DNA of 64,000 nt from Gamarada debralockiae (taxonomy: Eukaryota; Ascomycota; Leotiomycetes; Helotiales; Hyphodiscaceae). How positions within the stretch are numbered: the first letter of the stretch is position 1; each line of letters opens with the position of its first letter. The notes under the pieces are model-generated. The model made no database searches, was not told the DNA's origin, and worked only from the letters and a program-made list of their open reading frames with translations. This document shows, piece by piece, positions 35,941 to 46,858 of the stretch. The stretch lies in the NCBI GenBank assembly GCA_002803225.1, contig NXFV01001946.1, forward strand, positions 1 through 64,000. The letters run 5' to 3'. Both the position numbers and the translations under genes were made by a program.

Positions 35941-36692
35941 ATGGCCGACCGCTTACCACCAACTCCCCTGGCGATGCTAATCGGCACAGCAATAATTGCC
36001 GGAATCAGCGGCTACATGATAGGCATCGCATCCTCTCTAGGCTTCCTCCCGATCCCATTCATGCCCAAAGCCGCGAAACCCCGTGGAATCGCACACTACG
36101 ATGATGAAGAGGAGAGCGAGGAGGAAGATATTGATGAGAGTATATTGGATCATGCCCCGAATTGGGCGAATGGGATGGAGGCGGATAAGAGGGATGGGCT
36201 GAGAGCGGTGCGAAGTACAGAGGGGAAGGAGGTGAAGACAAAGCAGGAGTGGGAGGATAGAACAGGCAGTGAAGAATGCAAATTGGTTCTTGTTGTTAGG
36301 ACGGACTTGGGGATGACGAAAGGTATATCCCTTCTCTACCCCATCCCTTCCCACCACCAACGTCTCCTGACTAACAATGAAAAGGCAAAATCGCAGCACA
36401 ATGCGGCCACGCGACTCTAGCATGCTACAAATCCGCCCTCCGCGCAGACCCCAAATCCTCACTCCTCCGCCGCTGGGAACGAACTGGCCAAGCAAAAGTC
36501 GCGTTACAAGTTAAGAGTGAGGAGGAGATGATGACGTTGCAGGCTACGGCGATTAGTTTGGGGCTTGTGGCGGAGATTATTGCTGATGCTGGAAGGACCC
36601 AGATTGCGAGTGGGAGTCATACGGTGCTGGGGATTGGACCGGCGCCTAAGAGTGTTATTGATAGAGTTACGGGGACTTTGAAGCTGCTGTGA
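35941..36692 (+). CDS. PTH2: Peptidyl-tRNA hydrolase 2
   Basis: Exons 35941-36322 and 36385-36692 give 229 aa. The enzyme cleaves peptidyl-tRNA to recycle tRNA. A membrane anchor spans about residues 10-32 (LAMLIGTAIIAGISGYMIG), which fits a mitochondrial outer-membrane location known for eukaryotic Pth2. An acidic linker (DDEEESEEEDIDES) follows. The PTH2 domain begins at KLVLVVRTDLGMTKG, crosses the intron into KIAAQCGHATLACYKSALR, and continues with LRRWERTGQAKVALQ, ADAGRTQIASGSHTVLGIGP and PKSVIDRVTGTLKLL. The intron is phase 1 with donor GTATAT and acceptor AAAAG, a less common but acceptable acceptor. Family assignment is firm. Confidence 0.95.
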
Positions 36693-37240
36693 GGTGATTG
36701 GACGGGTGGGATGATACAGGGAGAAGGATAAGATCAGGCATTGTAGGCGTTTTTGGTATGGAAAGCATTATGGCATGGAAGACATATGGCTGCGTAGGCA
36801 AGGTGCTATGTGGCATTGATATTCTCTGCCGCTGGAGTTTGAATTGCTATGAAAAAAATTTGACGTTAAAGCTTACTTTGTTGCACCTTCTTTGCCTGCT
36901 TGTTTCTTGAGTGAGTTGTCGAACTCCTTTTGCTTCCATCGAAGTGCAACACTAAAACATCGAAATAGCTTCGTCGATGGAGGTTTTACATTAAAACCTA
37001 AGCGCCTCCCTCTAGCGGAATAAGAATAAAGCGCCTTCGTTAATTCTTCGCCTTCTGTTCATTCCAAGCAGCGAATTAAATGGAATAGTACATTCGCTTT
37101 CCGGGCTTCTGCAGAAGCAGAAGCGTCATTAAGGCAAGTTCACGCAAAGGCGTTGTTCGTCGTGTATTTATTTCTTCCACCTCCACCTCTGTTTCTCAAC
37201 ATCTTTCTCCAACAAAGAGTCTACAAACCTCAGAACTACA
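36693..37240. other. Intergenic region
   Basis: The base composition turns towards AT from here on, and the decayed DNA begins. No gene is supported. Confidence 0.35.
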
Positions 37241-39500
37241 GCTTCCCAAACATAGAGACACAGCAAATGCTCCGGGCTCTGAGCAAGCTTGATAGCTTCT
37301 CCCTGCTCAGCTTTGGAGACTCGATCACACACTAGAGGATCCTTGTTGTCGCCGTCTTCGGAAACGCGTTCTTTCCAGGAAAATAGTGCATCATGGTTCT
37401 CGCAGCACCTTCGGTTTCGGTGTTAGATTTCCTGGCTGAAGGAGTCAGACGAGCACAAGCCTTGGGCCTGACCCTCTCATCCATTGTAGATCTTGTTCCT
37501 GGTACTGAAAGTGAACATGGCCCGATTGCGTTTGGCGATGACCTCCTTCGAGATGTGCTTGATCTAATGGAGGATATTGCATGGTTGAATATGCCGATAT
37601 AGGCTCTCTTCCTCCACTCACCTTTCATTTAGTAATGTGAAGCGATGCTCACAGAACAAGGCCGCCGAAGCCCAGAAGGGTCTTGTCTACGTACGATGGA
37701 TCACAGCCGGCCGCGCTCTCGATCACCAAACCATATCTTCCGTCCCCCACCGATCAGACGCGCATCAGTTAACATACTAAAGTTAGGGTTCGTACACACA
37801 TGTCCTACAAGGAAGACTTTCAAATATTGGCTTTAGCAATGTGGGGTAACTGCGATTGTGTAGTGAACTATTACGTCGATCTCGAAGCAACAAAGACGGT
37901 CCATGAAAGCACAGACTATCGCCTCTGACCCACCCCTCCGATTTCAAGCGCCTTCTGTTTGATGCAAACGGCAGTCAACTGTTCCAGATAGTTTTGCCTG
38001 CGGAGTTGGCCAACAATCACTCGAAATGCATCACTCTCTGTAAAGAGGGCTGTGTATCTTTGTTCAGTGTCGATTTTGGACAGTCCAAGAATATCTAATT
38101 GTCGCTGAAGAATGCCGTAACCGGAGTTGAGATGTTGAAGGGAGACAATCCGGCCAGGAGATCTTGAAAGCTCTCAAGCTAACTATCGAGTTGTAAATCG
38201 CTGAGTTTGCGTGGGAGATTGATGATTAGAGTATTACAGCCGGATTCAAGAACGACGAGAGAACCCCGTAGCATGAGCTCGCCTTTGGGGAAACTAGATC
38301 GAGAACCAAAACATGCTCTCTCAACTTGACGAAGCTAAGCAAGTTTTCAGAAACGTCATTGCAAGAATAGACCTACGTTGGACTGGTTACTTTCTCCGAT
38401 TGCTACCTGGTTGAAGTAGCTGCAGAGCTCTCTCAAATCCTCCAGGACTTCAAGAACAAGCCGGAGAACGTGGGTACAGCTAGTGCAACCGCTCTCTGGG
38501 ATGTCCTGAGGAAGGCTGGAGAGATGCTTACCTTGTTCAAGTTGAGATATCCGACGACTAAACTTCGGATCATGGCTTTGACCGATGGTCAGGACAATAG
38601 ATCCGTAGCAAAACCCGACGATGGATGCAAGTACTTATACGATTCGGAGATTGTTATCGACTCGTTGGTGATTAGAACGATCTCAACAAATGATTTTTTC
38701 AAGGTATTTTGTCAGAGCGAATTCCCCTATTCCGGTTGTGTTCATGAGTTTGGATGCATGCCTAAGAGTAAACCCATATCTCTGTACTCATGATCACCCA
38801 TTAAACTCCGCTCTTTCCTGACCAAGTAATACTAACTTCAAGATTCTGCGGTCAAGATATCCAGGCTATGCTTTTTGCCCCCCGTCCCGATTGTTGCTCT
38901 TCGAAAACTTCCTCCCCGAGCCGTTGATCTCTCCACGAGACCGGACGTGGTTCGAGACGAAGACTGTGGCGACGACGCGCACCCTCTTCCCAAGGAGCCT
39001 GATATGAAGAGCGTCTATGACTTCCCACCGTGTCGTCCACACGGATTGGAATCCAGCGACTTTATCTCTCTCAGCACCGCTTCCCTGTATTTCGTCCAAC
39101 GCTCAGGCTCCTCCTACGGACTGTCTATCCTTGCCGCAGCATTGATACTCGACAAATGTGGAAATTCGAGTAGCGCCCCTCTGATCTCTATTCGCAGCAA
39201 TCAATATTCCCGTTGCAGTGTCCGCTCGATCTGAACGATCAACAGTCTTCCTCGGGCAAGCTGTACCTCGATGAAATGAGGCTCATCGTCGCAAACTCGC
39301 ATATTGCCATGGGTGTCTATGTCAAGGAGTCTGATATGTCTTTTTGGAAGATTGTGATGGAAGGCCCGCCCTCTTCGCTGTACGAACATGGCACTTTCGT
39401 GCTCCACATCCACATGACCGAATATTTATCCACAAGGAGAACCGGTTGTGCGATTAATCACTCCGATTCTTCACCTCAACATTACTAAGGTATGCATTTA
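37241..39500 (+). pseudogene. Pseudogene of a fungal vWA plus E2-ubiquitin-conjugating-like protein
   Basis: Ordered coding-like pieces run along the plus strand: TLSSIVDLVPGTESEHGPIA and DDLLRDVLDLMEDIAWLNMP (37393-37600), QKGLVYVRWITAGRALDHQT (37670-37730), MLSQLDEAKQVFRNVIARID (38311-38370), a vWA-type stretch TALWDVLRKAGEMLTLFKLR and LRIMALTDGQD (38482-38600), and an E2-type stretch LYLDEMRLIVANSHIAMGVY and DMSFWKIVMEGPPSSLYEHG then TFVLHIHM (39260-39416). A frameshift follows, then VVRLITPILHLNITK and a donor-like GTATGC at 39490. The catalytic Cys region (normally just after HPNI) is missing. Stops such as TAA and TAG lie between the pieces. The gene is therefore broken and 3'-truncated. 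The assignment to the fungal vWA/UBC family rests on motif resemblance. Confidence 0.6.
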
Positions 39501-39560
39501 GTGTTACCCTCGATTAAAGCAAGCCTAGCTGACTTTATATAATGGACGCGTTTGCCATGG

Positions 39561-40241
39561 TGTTCTGAGTGACGGCTGTGGCAGGTCTGGCGAATGTCAC
39601 CTGATTGTACTGCGCGTGAGTCACGCGCTAGCAAAGCTAGCGCATCCTGGAGTTATATTAGACTTCATATACTTGCAGAACCTTTTCTCCTTATCGATAA
39701 TTCTAAGAACAGAGAGTACTGCTTGATTTGCATTGCTTGAGTGCTACCTGTCACAACGGCTGGACATCGCGTAGGTGGATTAGTTATAGGCTAGAGGGCT
39801 ACTGCCAGGCAAATTGGGAACTAGAGTAAGATAGGTGAGAGTCAGGGGTCAGGGGATCAGGGTCAGGAAAGCAGGACAGGTGAGGGATATTATATGGGCA
39901 GTAGATGCTAGGGCCCAGGGGAACCCGTGCAGCTCGTGTCATGTCAGGGTCCCTATGATCGAGAATAGTCGCTTAGAGTATGATACGATCATCCTCTCCT
40001 AACTCCTAGGCGCGGATTCAGCCCCTACTAAGCATTTCCTCGACGTTGCTAGCGCTCAGAACGCGTCGTGGGTCGTCGTCGCGCCGCTGGTTTGGCTCGG
40101 CCTGTCTAATAGACTTATAAGATATAGACGTAGTAAAGCAACGCTGCAGAATAATCGAGATTGGAAATTAGGATCTTAGTATAGTGAAATAGACTTGTTT
40201 GAAAGAAGCTGCTCCTTGGTCGGCGAGGATATAACACAACA
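39561..40241. mobile_element. Possible solo LTR or retroelement end
   Basis: The block begins TGTTCTGAG and ends ACACAACA, so it has TGTT...AACA ends as in LTRs. It lacks coding potential, is rich in short palindromes and lies beside decayed DNA. No matching 5-bp target duplication was seen (catgg on the left, ccccc on the right), and no second copy is in the window. The retroelement call is therefore tentative. Confidence 0.3.
39612..39643. repeat. Nested palindromes gcgcgtgaGtcacgcgc and gcgctagc-aaa-gctagcgc
   Basis: Positions 39612-39628 are a 17-base palindrome with a single central base, and 39625-39643 are a perfect 8-bp stem with a 3-base loop. The two overlap by four bases. They could form alternative hairpins in DNA or RNA. 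They lie about 50 bp inside the LTR-like block. Confidence 0.7.
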
Positions 40242-40477
40242 CCCCCTTCAGTATCAAAATACATAATTCACTATGCTTATTAATATAGTTACAGTTCCTG
40301 CTCAATGTTCATCCCATTTCTCGGCGGGACTAAGATCCCGTTTTCTTTTCCTTTCTCCCTTCTTAAAAGACATAAGAACAGATAAAAGAATCTAATCTTT
40401 AGTATTTATTAATTCATGCTACTTTGTCTTTACACCGAAGTACAGCTCATAGGGAAATTTAAATGGCTACTGTACTT
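40242..40477. other. AT-rich intergenic region
   Basis: No gene is supported. This lies between the LTR-like block and the 3' end of the Ayg1-like gene. Confidence 0.35.
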
Positions 40478-41972
40478 TTACGAAGCTACTAATCGCTTAA
40501 TCCATGGCCATGTTACTTCGCATGCGTGAGGAAAGCCCATATGATCAGCCCCTGTATAGAACCTGCTAGTGGATGAGAAAGCGGTCTAGTAGTTATATGT
40601 CTGCTATGTTCGGGCATACCTTGCTTCCGTTGGATTTCCATGCTCAAAAAGTAGCATAGAGTCTTCTATTGGCATCAGGCCATCGTGAGTTCCCTACTCT
40701 AAGTTAGATATCACGGTGATAATAGAGGTTGCTCACGATTACGTTAACGAGTAGCAATCTTGTCGAAGGCTTATCAAGAATGCCGTTCTCTAGCAACGAG
40801 AACTTCTTCTGTGAATCCCTTTTATACTCTTCTACCGTCGAATATCCATAATGCTCTGCCATCGGTGGAGTAATTCTGGAAATGTCAATCTTGATCCTAA
40901 GATGTGCGTTATCTTGGTACTCACGGAAAAGGATACTCATGCAGATCTTGCATCTCAATCCACTCCTCGCTAAAGAAAAAATGGGAAGCCGCGCCGTGCC
41001 CAACACTTCCCCTTAATCTCTCAGCGTGCGTATGCGCTGCCCTAATTGCATAATACCCCCCAGAGCTCAAGCCCCAAGTCACGACACGCTGCACATCAAA
41101 AGTGCTCTCTTTTTCCATCCAATCCAACACGCTAGTCCATAACCTATCTGGACTCTCCGCATCACTTGGATCAGCTGGGCTATCCGCGGTGCCTGGAATC
41201 TCAGCGATTACTATACCGATTCCGCGCTTAATAGCCTCGGTACTGGCCAATGTGGCGTCTGGACGATAGCCGTCCAAGCCCATAATAAGCAGCACCACTG
41301 GGATCTTCTTCTCCGCTGCACCTTTCGGAAGACGTACATACACAGGGATCAAATCTCGGTCCTTGCCCGCACGAGCTGTGTGAGGAATCAATACTTCTGT
41401 CATAGGCTCATCCCATTTACTAGCAGCTTTCATGTACACTATTTTTTGCTTTTCCCACGCTTCCCATTTAACGAGAGAGTTTATAGTTGGGAAACTATTG
41501 ACGTATGGGAAGCGAGCGTGGCGGTAGAGGGCTGCGGCACGAAGGTAGAGTTTCGAAGCCTCGGTTACGTCGTTCAATGCGGCTGCGGCGTCGCCTTTTT
41601 GGGAGAGTTCATCTGCGGGGGCCATGAATGCTCTAGCATAGTCATCGTTGAAAGCGTCGTTAATGTTATTCTTTCGAAAAGAAAACGTTAGTTATATGTA
41701 AAAAGAGGCGCTTTGAGAGAAAACGTACTGCAATCAGGTGTTGGAACACGGGCTCAAAGTCTTCGAATTTAGCCTGGGCGAATGGATAGAGCTCTTTGGA
41801 GCACTAAAGATGTTAATTTTATTTAGATCAGCCAAGCGTGGGAGCTGCTAAAAGGGAACATGATGCGTACTGGGTATTTCCATTTCGTCTCCCACAGTTC
41901 CTTAATGCCGTTATGGTGCACCTTTCTTTTGTCGAAATCCTCTCCCAGAATCCAACCCTTCTTAGTCTCCAT
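40478..41972 (-). CDS. Ayg1-like alpha/beta hydrolase
   Basis: Six exons read in order on the minus strand (41871-41972, 41729-41803, 40925-41670, 40743-40875, 40620-40693, 40478-40562) give 404 aa, and every phase matches. Aspergillus Ayg1, which shortens a heptaketide in DHN-melanin synthesis, is about 406 aa. An N-terminal helical cap (WILGEDFDKRKVHHNGIKEL, YPFAQAKFEDFEPVFQHLIA) precedes the hydrolase core with PVVLLIMGLDGYR, nucleophile elbow TWGLSSGGYYA, acid region GTHDGLMPIEDSMLLFEHG and the His motif TGADHMGFPH. No polyketide synthase or melanin gene is near. The gene shows no stops although the DNA on both sides is decayed. Substrate unknown; other family members act in different polyketide pathways. 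Confidence 0.85.
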
Positions 41973-42179
41973 TTTAAATATCTTTTCAACAAAACAAGAT
42001 CGTTTGTCTTACTAAGCTCTTGGGCACTTATTACCCTCTCGCTTGAGGGGGTACTAACTGGCGGAGAGTGACTTCACCTTATAAGGGAAGAGTAACACAA
42101 ATGCTCAAATCAACCTCGTACTATAGGAAATAGAAAAGATTCTCCTCCTATTTATGTACCTACTACTCCCTATTAATCG
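41973..42179. other. Upstream region of the Ayg1-like gene
   Basis: About 200 bp of AT-rich sequence separate the start codon from the next coding relic. It should hold the promoter. Confidence 0.35.
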
Positions 42180-43030
42180 AATCCTTGCCGCCTTGTTATG
42201 CTCCCTTCGCGGGATACTTCGGGCATCAAACTTGCATATGGACCAGACCGAGCCTCAGTTCCACTAGAGAAATAGACCGCTTTCGCGCGATTATCACTTC
42301 GGCATCTTATTGTTCCCCTGCAAAACACTACGGGCATTCACTTGCATATAGAGAAGACCGACTTTTTTTCTTAATCGAGGAAATACTCCGTCTCTATGTA
42401 CCTTAATTAAAGACATAATTGCATAAGCGGCAATTAGGTCATCAACCGGCTTTCGGATTCCTCGGAAAATTTTGTACGAAATACTCCGCAGCAGCATTGT
42501 AGGCTCAAAATCTCTTTTTCTGGACTTTTTTTAATCCCGTGTCTTCCGACAGGCTCCCTAAGCGCCTCTTAAACCGTTCTGATTTTAATTCCCGACTTTG
42601 GCATCTACTCCCCGAACAGGTGAACTACGTTTAACGGTTCACTTATTTCTGGTCTTCATGTTATTCTCAGTTAATTTCAACTAACTCCGTTGTGAATACC
42701 CTTTACGAGTTATCTTCAAAACTTGACGAGGTATAGGACAGTCTTCTAAGCCGTAACTGTCACCTGATTCATCGTCGATATTAGAATCATTGGATCTATG
42801 GTCAAAGTTATATGACGTCCCCGCGTGCCTCCGCTCATGTGCCTAGACTGGTAAAAGTTTTCGAGACTTTGGTCCGGTATCTCTTACGCTCGTTTCTCGA
42901 AATTTTGTCCATCCCGTTTTCAAGTGCAACGAAAATTTTTCTTCGGTTTCTCTTGACTCTTCTCCAGTCACTGCCGCATAGTCCCCACTGTCTTCGAAGA
43001 AGAACTAGTATTATACTGGTTTATCTGGGT
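42180..43030 (-). pseudogene. Coding relic of unknown family in AT-rich DNA
   Basis: On the minus strand protein-like stretches occur without a continuous frame: ESRETEEKFSLHLKTGWTKF, RETSVRDTGPKSRKLLPV then TAG, DDESGDSYGLEDCPIPRQVL followed by KITRKGYSQRS and TAG, then ISYKIFRGIRKPVDDLIAAY and VGLLYMQVNARSVLQGN. Two related modules at the 3' end (LVHMQV and LLYMQV) come from a direct duplication. Stops are TAG and TAA. I do not recognise the family. Confidence 0.35.
42195..42363. repeat. Diverged direct duplication
   Basis: Bases 42195-42253 and 42307-42363 share ttat-g/tt-ccc, then cgggcat, cttgcatat and gaccg in the same order. They are diverged copies of one unit of roughly 60 bp with a spacer of about 50 bp. 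Confidence 0.55.
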
Positions 43031-43938
43031 TAAAACTAGTCTCAATAGAATGCCGGAGCAGGGGAATATTAGATAACCGGTGACTGCCCAGGTCACAGGG
43101 TTACTATTTGCCTCCCCGGCAAGTCTGAGACATCACTTACGGGATGTCTCTTCACGATCACGCGTGAACTCAGCTCTGGTGAGGCTACGGGGTTAATTCC
43201 CGGCACGTTATTCCCGGTCCTAAGTTAAGTTCAGTAGACAATTTTGTATAATTAAACGAAGATTATTCATGCCACAGTCTCTGGGTGAGGAAGCACAACT
43301 TATTGTCATCCTGACCATTTTCAACCATATGTCGGAGAAAGATGATGGTTGTATTACAAATTTAGATCGTTGTAACCGTTTATTATATTTCTGGTCAGCG
43401 AATTCAATGACAGGTAGTTAGCCGTTGTGGTATTGTGGTGCATTTTGCGGGTGTTGATTTACGCCGTGTCTAGATCTCGGAAGGAAAGATTTTTTGAAAT
43501 CTAAATGAGAGAAAAATAAGTGATGCTTGGAGTACCTTCATATCTGGCACGTATTTGAGGCTGCCATAGCTTTGATTCACTGGGGGTGTGAGAGTGAAGC
43601 GCGGCAAGTATAAATGTAGCTCCAATCATGTCAGCGAAGGAAATGAAGTAGATTTATAGTGGTAGGTCTTTGAATACTCGGCTCTCCCGGTATCTTAGAG
43701 AAGACTGTAGGGATTTTACTCAGGATAGCGACCTGTGTCTCTATGGGAGCCAGAAAATGCTCGATCAAAGATAATCCAAACACTGTACAAAACATCATGA
43801 AAGGCAGTCATATGGACCCATTAAGCCAAATCAGATCATCCAATTATGAACAAGAAGAGAAACTAATGGATATGTCTCGACGAACATTTGACAAAGCCGT
43901 GAGTCCAGCATGTTGTGTATCGAAGAAGTATTCATGCT
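43031..43938. other. AT-rich region without supported genes
   Basis: I see small inverted repeats such as gtgac-tgcccag-gtcac (43080-43098) but no gene. A 71-codon frame at 43743-43958 has no domain. Confidence 0.35.
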
Positions 43939-44076
43939 TGTTAGTTGGAATTGCCTAATCAGGTATAGCCTGTATTTTCCCCTCTTTTGTGATATAAGTG
44001 TATTTCAGCTCCTTAGATATCAGCTAGGTCTAGAAATGCCACTATATTTCGCCCCCAAAATACAGCTCAACTGACA
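43939..44076. mobile_element. TIR repeat, copy 1
   Basis: This 138-bp unit matches 60355-60504 along its length: both have g-cctaatc-ggtatagcctgtatt, then cccctcttttgtg-tataag, cagctccttagatatc, and end cagctcaactgaca. Its ends TGTTAGTTGG and the complement of CAACTGACA are imperfect inverted repeats. No target duplication is visible. It has no coding capacity, so a MITE-type element is likely. Confidence 0.6.
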
Positions 44077-45048
44077 GGATGTGCGGCATATGTGCCGCAA
44101 ATCGATTCATATATACGTAAATCTTCAGATCTTGGAAACGTCCTTGGCAATTGCATCGTTGTTCCTTCTGATATCATACTATGCGTAAAAATCATCAGGC
44201 CTTCGGAATAGACGGCGCTTGTATGTTTGAATCAGCACGAGGCATTATCTGCGTCAAAATTTGTTATGGGTCTGCGGCGCAATTACAGTATTCAGTGCCG
44301 GTGCGCCGTGGTGGTGGAGAGCAAAAGCGACAAATACAGCGGTAGCAGCGAATCTCTGGCAACGAGAAGCACGAAAGTTGTATGAATTGGCCCTGAGCTC
44401 GACTGGCGTATCGCGCAGAGGGCCCGAGAAGTGACCGAGGAACGATTTTTAGTATTGCGAATTTGGCAAAGAGTGCAAGATAGGACTTTTAATATTATAT
44501 TACCCACTTAGGTAGATAGTGTTTTGGTGAATCGCGTCAAATAGCTGGGTTCTCGATCCGTGCTCCATCCTCGACAGTACCGTTCTGAAAACCATGTAAA
44601 TCGTCAGGTCTTTAACACAGACGGCGCTTGCCTGTTGGAATCAGTACTATCTATGTCTTATTTTGTTGTTGTAATTTCTAGACAACAAATCAGGAGGCAT
44701 TAGCAGGACCCCGGAGGGCTCCGGAGCCTGCGCTGCGAAAAAATGTTTTGTTTTTAATCACATGATTAAATGTGGTCACTTTTTCAAATTTTACTAAATA
44801 CTTGGGGATTATTGTTCGTTATTCAGGAAAAGGGAAAGTTGAGGCAATTAAGACTTTGCCGTTACTGAAGATTCAAATATAAACGACAAAAATGTTTGCT
44901 AAGTCAGGGTGGCTTGAAATACTTTTCGCCGATAGACGTTAGATTTGCTCATATGCTAGCATTCGCTGAAGAGAATAGAGAAATATTCCTATCTGATGTG
45001 AAGCTTGAGAACTTGGATTGTTATACTATCTAATCTAGGGTGGTGGCG
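44077..45048. other. AT-rich region with local duplications
   Basis: No gene is supported. It contains a duplicated unit (44191-44237 and 44600-44646) and a hairpin at about 44708-44736 (gcagg ... ctccggagcctgc). Confidence 0.35.
44191..44646. repeat. Two copies of a unit of about 47 bp
   Basis: Bases 44191-44237 and 44600-44646 share atc-tcagg-ctt, then agacggcgcttg, tgtt-gaatcag. The spacer is about 360 bp. The differences are mostly transitions. Confidence 0.6.
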
Positions 45049-45996
45049 GTGGTGGGCCCCGGCGCTGCCGTTCGCGACGAAGGTGCTGCGCATTGAACTG
45101 ACTGAGGGCTGTTTGATTCATTTCCGAAAGTTGCTATAGCTCTTAGAGGTTCTCCCTTAAATAATCGAAAATCTCATCTCTCTAGTTAACGGATAGCGCC
45201 TACCTCATTAAACTAGGCGGAAGCCAAAAACAATACTCAAAATCTATTACGTATATCGAACCCCTATTATACGGAAGTATAAAATTAGACTAATAAGGAT
45301 CACAATAACAAAGTTTCAAATCCTTACTTGCAAAATTAACGCCGCGGATACCCTACGTCTCATGTAAGCTAATTGGAGTAATAAATAATACATAGCTAGA
45401 AGCTTATAACAGTCTCGTTAATACAGCTTTTAAGGTCTTGTACCGAGTTGAAATCTCTGGGTACTATTTCTGGCTCACTGTATTCCCCGAAAACCAAATG
45501 TGAAATTCTACTGCTGCTAGTAGGCCCAGGAGGCGTATTTAGTAGTAGCTAGAAGTTAAGTAAGATACTAAGAGTGTAAAAAACTTAGCCCTAGAAGTAA
45601 TCTCTCCTTTCCTTTGTAGTTTTTCTCTCGAGACACTATCGAACTGTATACCTGTGTATATACTTTATCACAACTAACATATAGGCAAGGTCATCGCTTC
45701 GAATAATGCGTTTAACCTCGGGGATACGAATAAATTCTAACAAGGCTAGTTACTAATTAAGCGTCTTATAGACGTATACTTGCGTGGTAGTCTCGTACTC
45801 CAGGCTATATAAGTCTCTGGTATATTTAACCTACGCCACTGGCTGGCTGTGCTGCAAGATAGGGAAGCTAGTCCCTATATATAGTGTACCGAATTGCCTT
45901 TCTCGTGCGTGCTGCACAGCTACAGCGATGATTTCATTATTAGTAGGAAGTAAAAAGTCGTTAGATATAGTACTAGTACGTAAGATTACCTAAAGA
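45049..45996 (-). pseudogene. Coding relic with RIP-type stops
   Basis: The minus strand has clear protein-like stretches: SNDFLLPTNNEIIAVAVQHA followed by RERQFGTLYIGTSFPILQHS (45860-45960), RDLYSLEYETTTQVYVYKTL (45755-45825), ALLEFIRIPEVKRIIRSDDL (45690-45750), and near the 3' end DYLRENL-stop-EL-stop-QLSEMNQTALSQFNAQ followed by a Pro run (45050-45165). Stops at 45831-45833 (TAG), 45750-45755 (TTA/CTA on plus), 45143-45145 and 45134-45136 are all TAA or TAG at places where CAA or CAG would fit. A heptad-like helix is seen near the 3' end. The family is unknown; a decayed transposon or host gene are both possible. Confidence 0.4.
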
Positions 45997-46858
45997 AATA
46001 TGAAATACAAAAGTGTAGCTGATGTGGATATAGATTGAGAATTGATTCTTCAAGTCAAAAGTACAGATAGTATAAGCGTTAAGATAGAATGATAAGGGAA
46101 TGGAAGGGGAGTGAACTAAGCCCGGGTACCTGAACAAGTGTAGTGCGGATAGTTAGCTGTATAACACGTGACCTAGTACCTGTGCTAGACTCCCGGATAC
46201 TATTTCAGGCGCCGATACTATATGTACTACGCGCCGTATATGCGCCGCCCCTGTAATGCCTCGGTAGGCGCTGAGGGGTTTCCTTTTCTTCCGTTTTCGA
46301 TATTCTAAGCTAACGCATTGCCCCTTTTCTCTTTTCTATGCACCACTTGCCATTGCCGTTAGCTGGCTTGCCGCCCAAAGCAATTTGCCACTGTGTGACT
46401 TGGTCGAGACCACAGAGAGCCGCGGCTAAGGAAGTTTAATCGGGCCACTTGTCAGATGTTATCTTTTTACATCAAAACTGAGGTGTCTTGTCATGGGCTA
46501 GATTGTAGAACATAAGGCCGATGCGCTGTTGAGAGCCATGTATTTACGTATTTACCGCTGCGTGACTTATGTTGGAGGGACCACACTAGAAGACGTTGCC
46601 TGTAATAATGTGATAAACAAAACAAAACGAAAAATAGAAAAAAAAAAAAAAAATTAAAATTTGAAAAAAGGAAAAAGAAAAGGTATCTTCGTGTTTTGAA
46701 AATCGATGTTGAAATTGAAATGTAGTTGAGTTGAAGACATGGTCTTTGGATTCGATGTTAAGTTCAAGCAGCTCCATATAATCCATATGTCATCGTGTGA
46801 TCCGTGCACCCTAAGACCCGAACTTTGAGCCAAAGGTTTAGCACCAGAGTAGAGACCC
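45997..46858. other. Transition from AT-rich DNA to the UreG gene
   Basis: No gene is supported. An A-run of 16 bases lies at about 46638-46653. The G+C content rises again towards the 3' end of UreG. Confidence 0.4.

Noticed and set aside
43743..43958. 71-codon frame running into the TIR repeat
   Set aside because: No domain, and its 3' end is repeat sequence.
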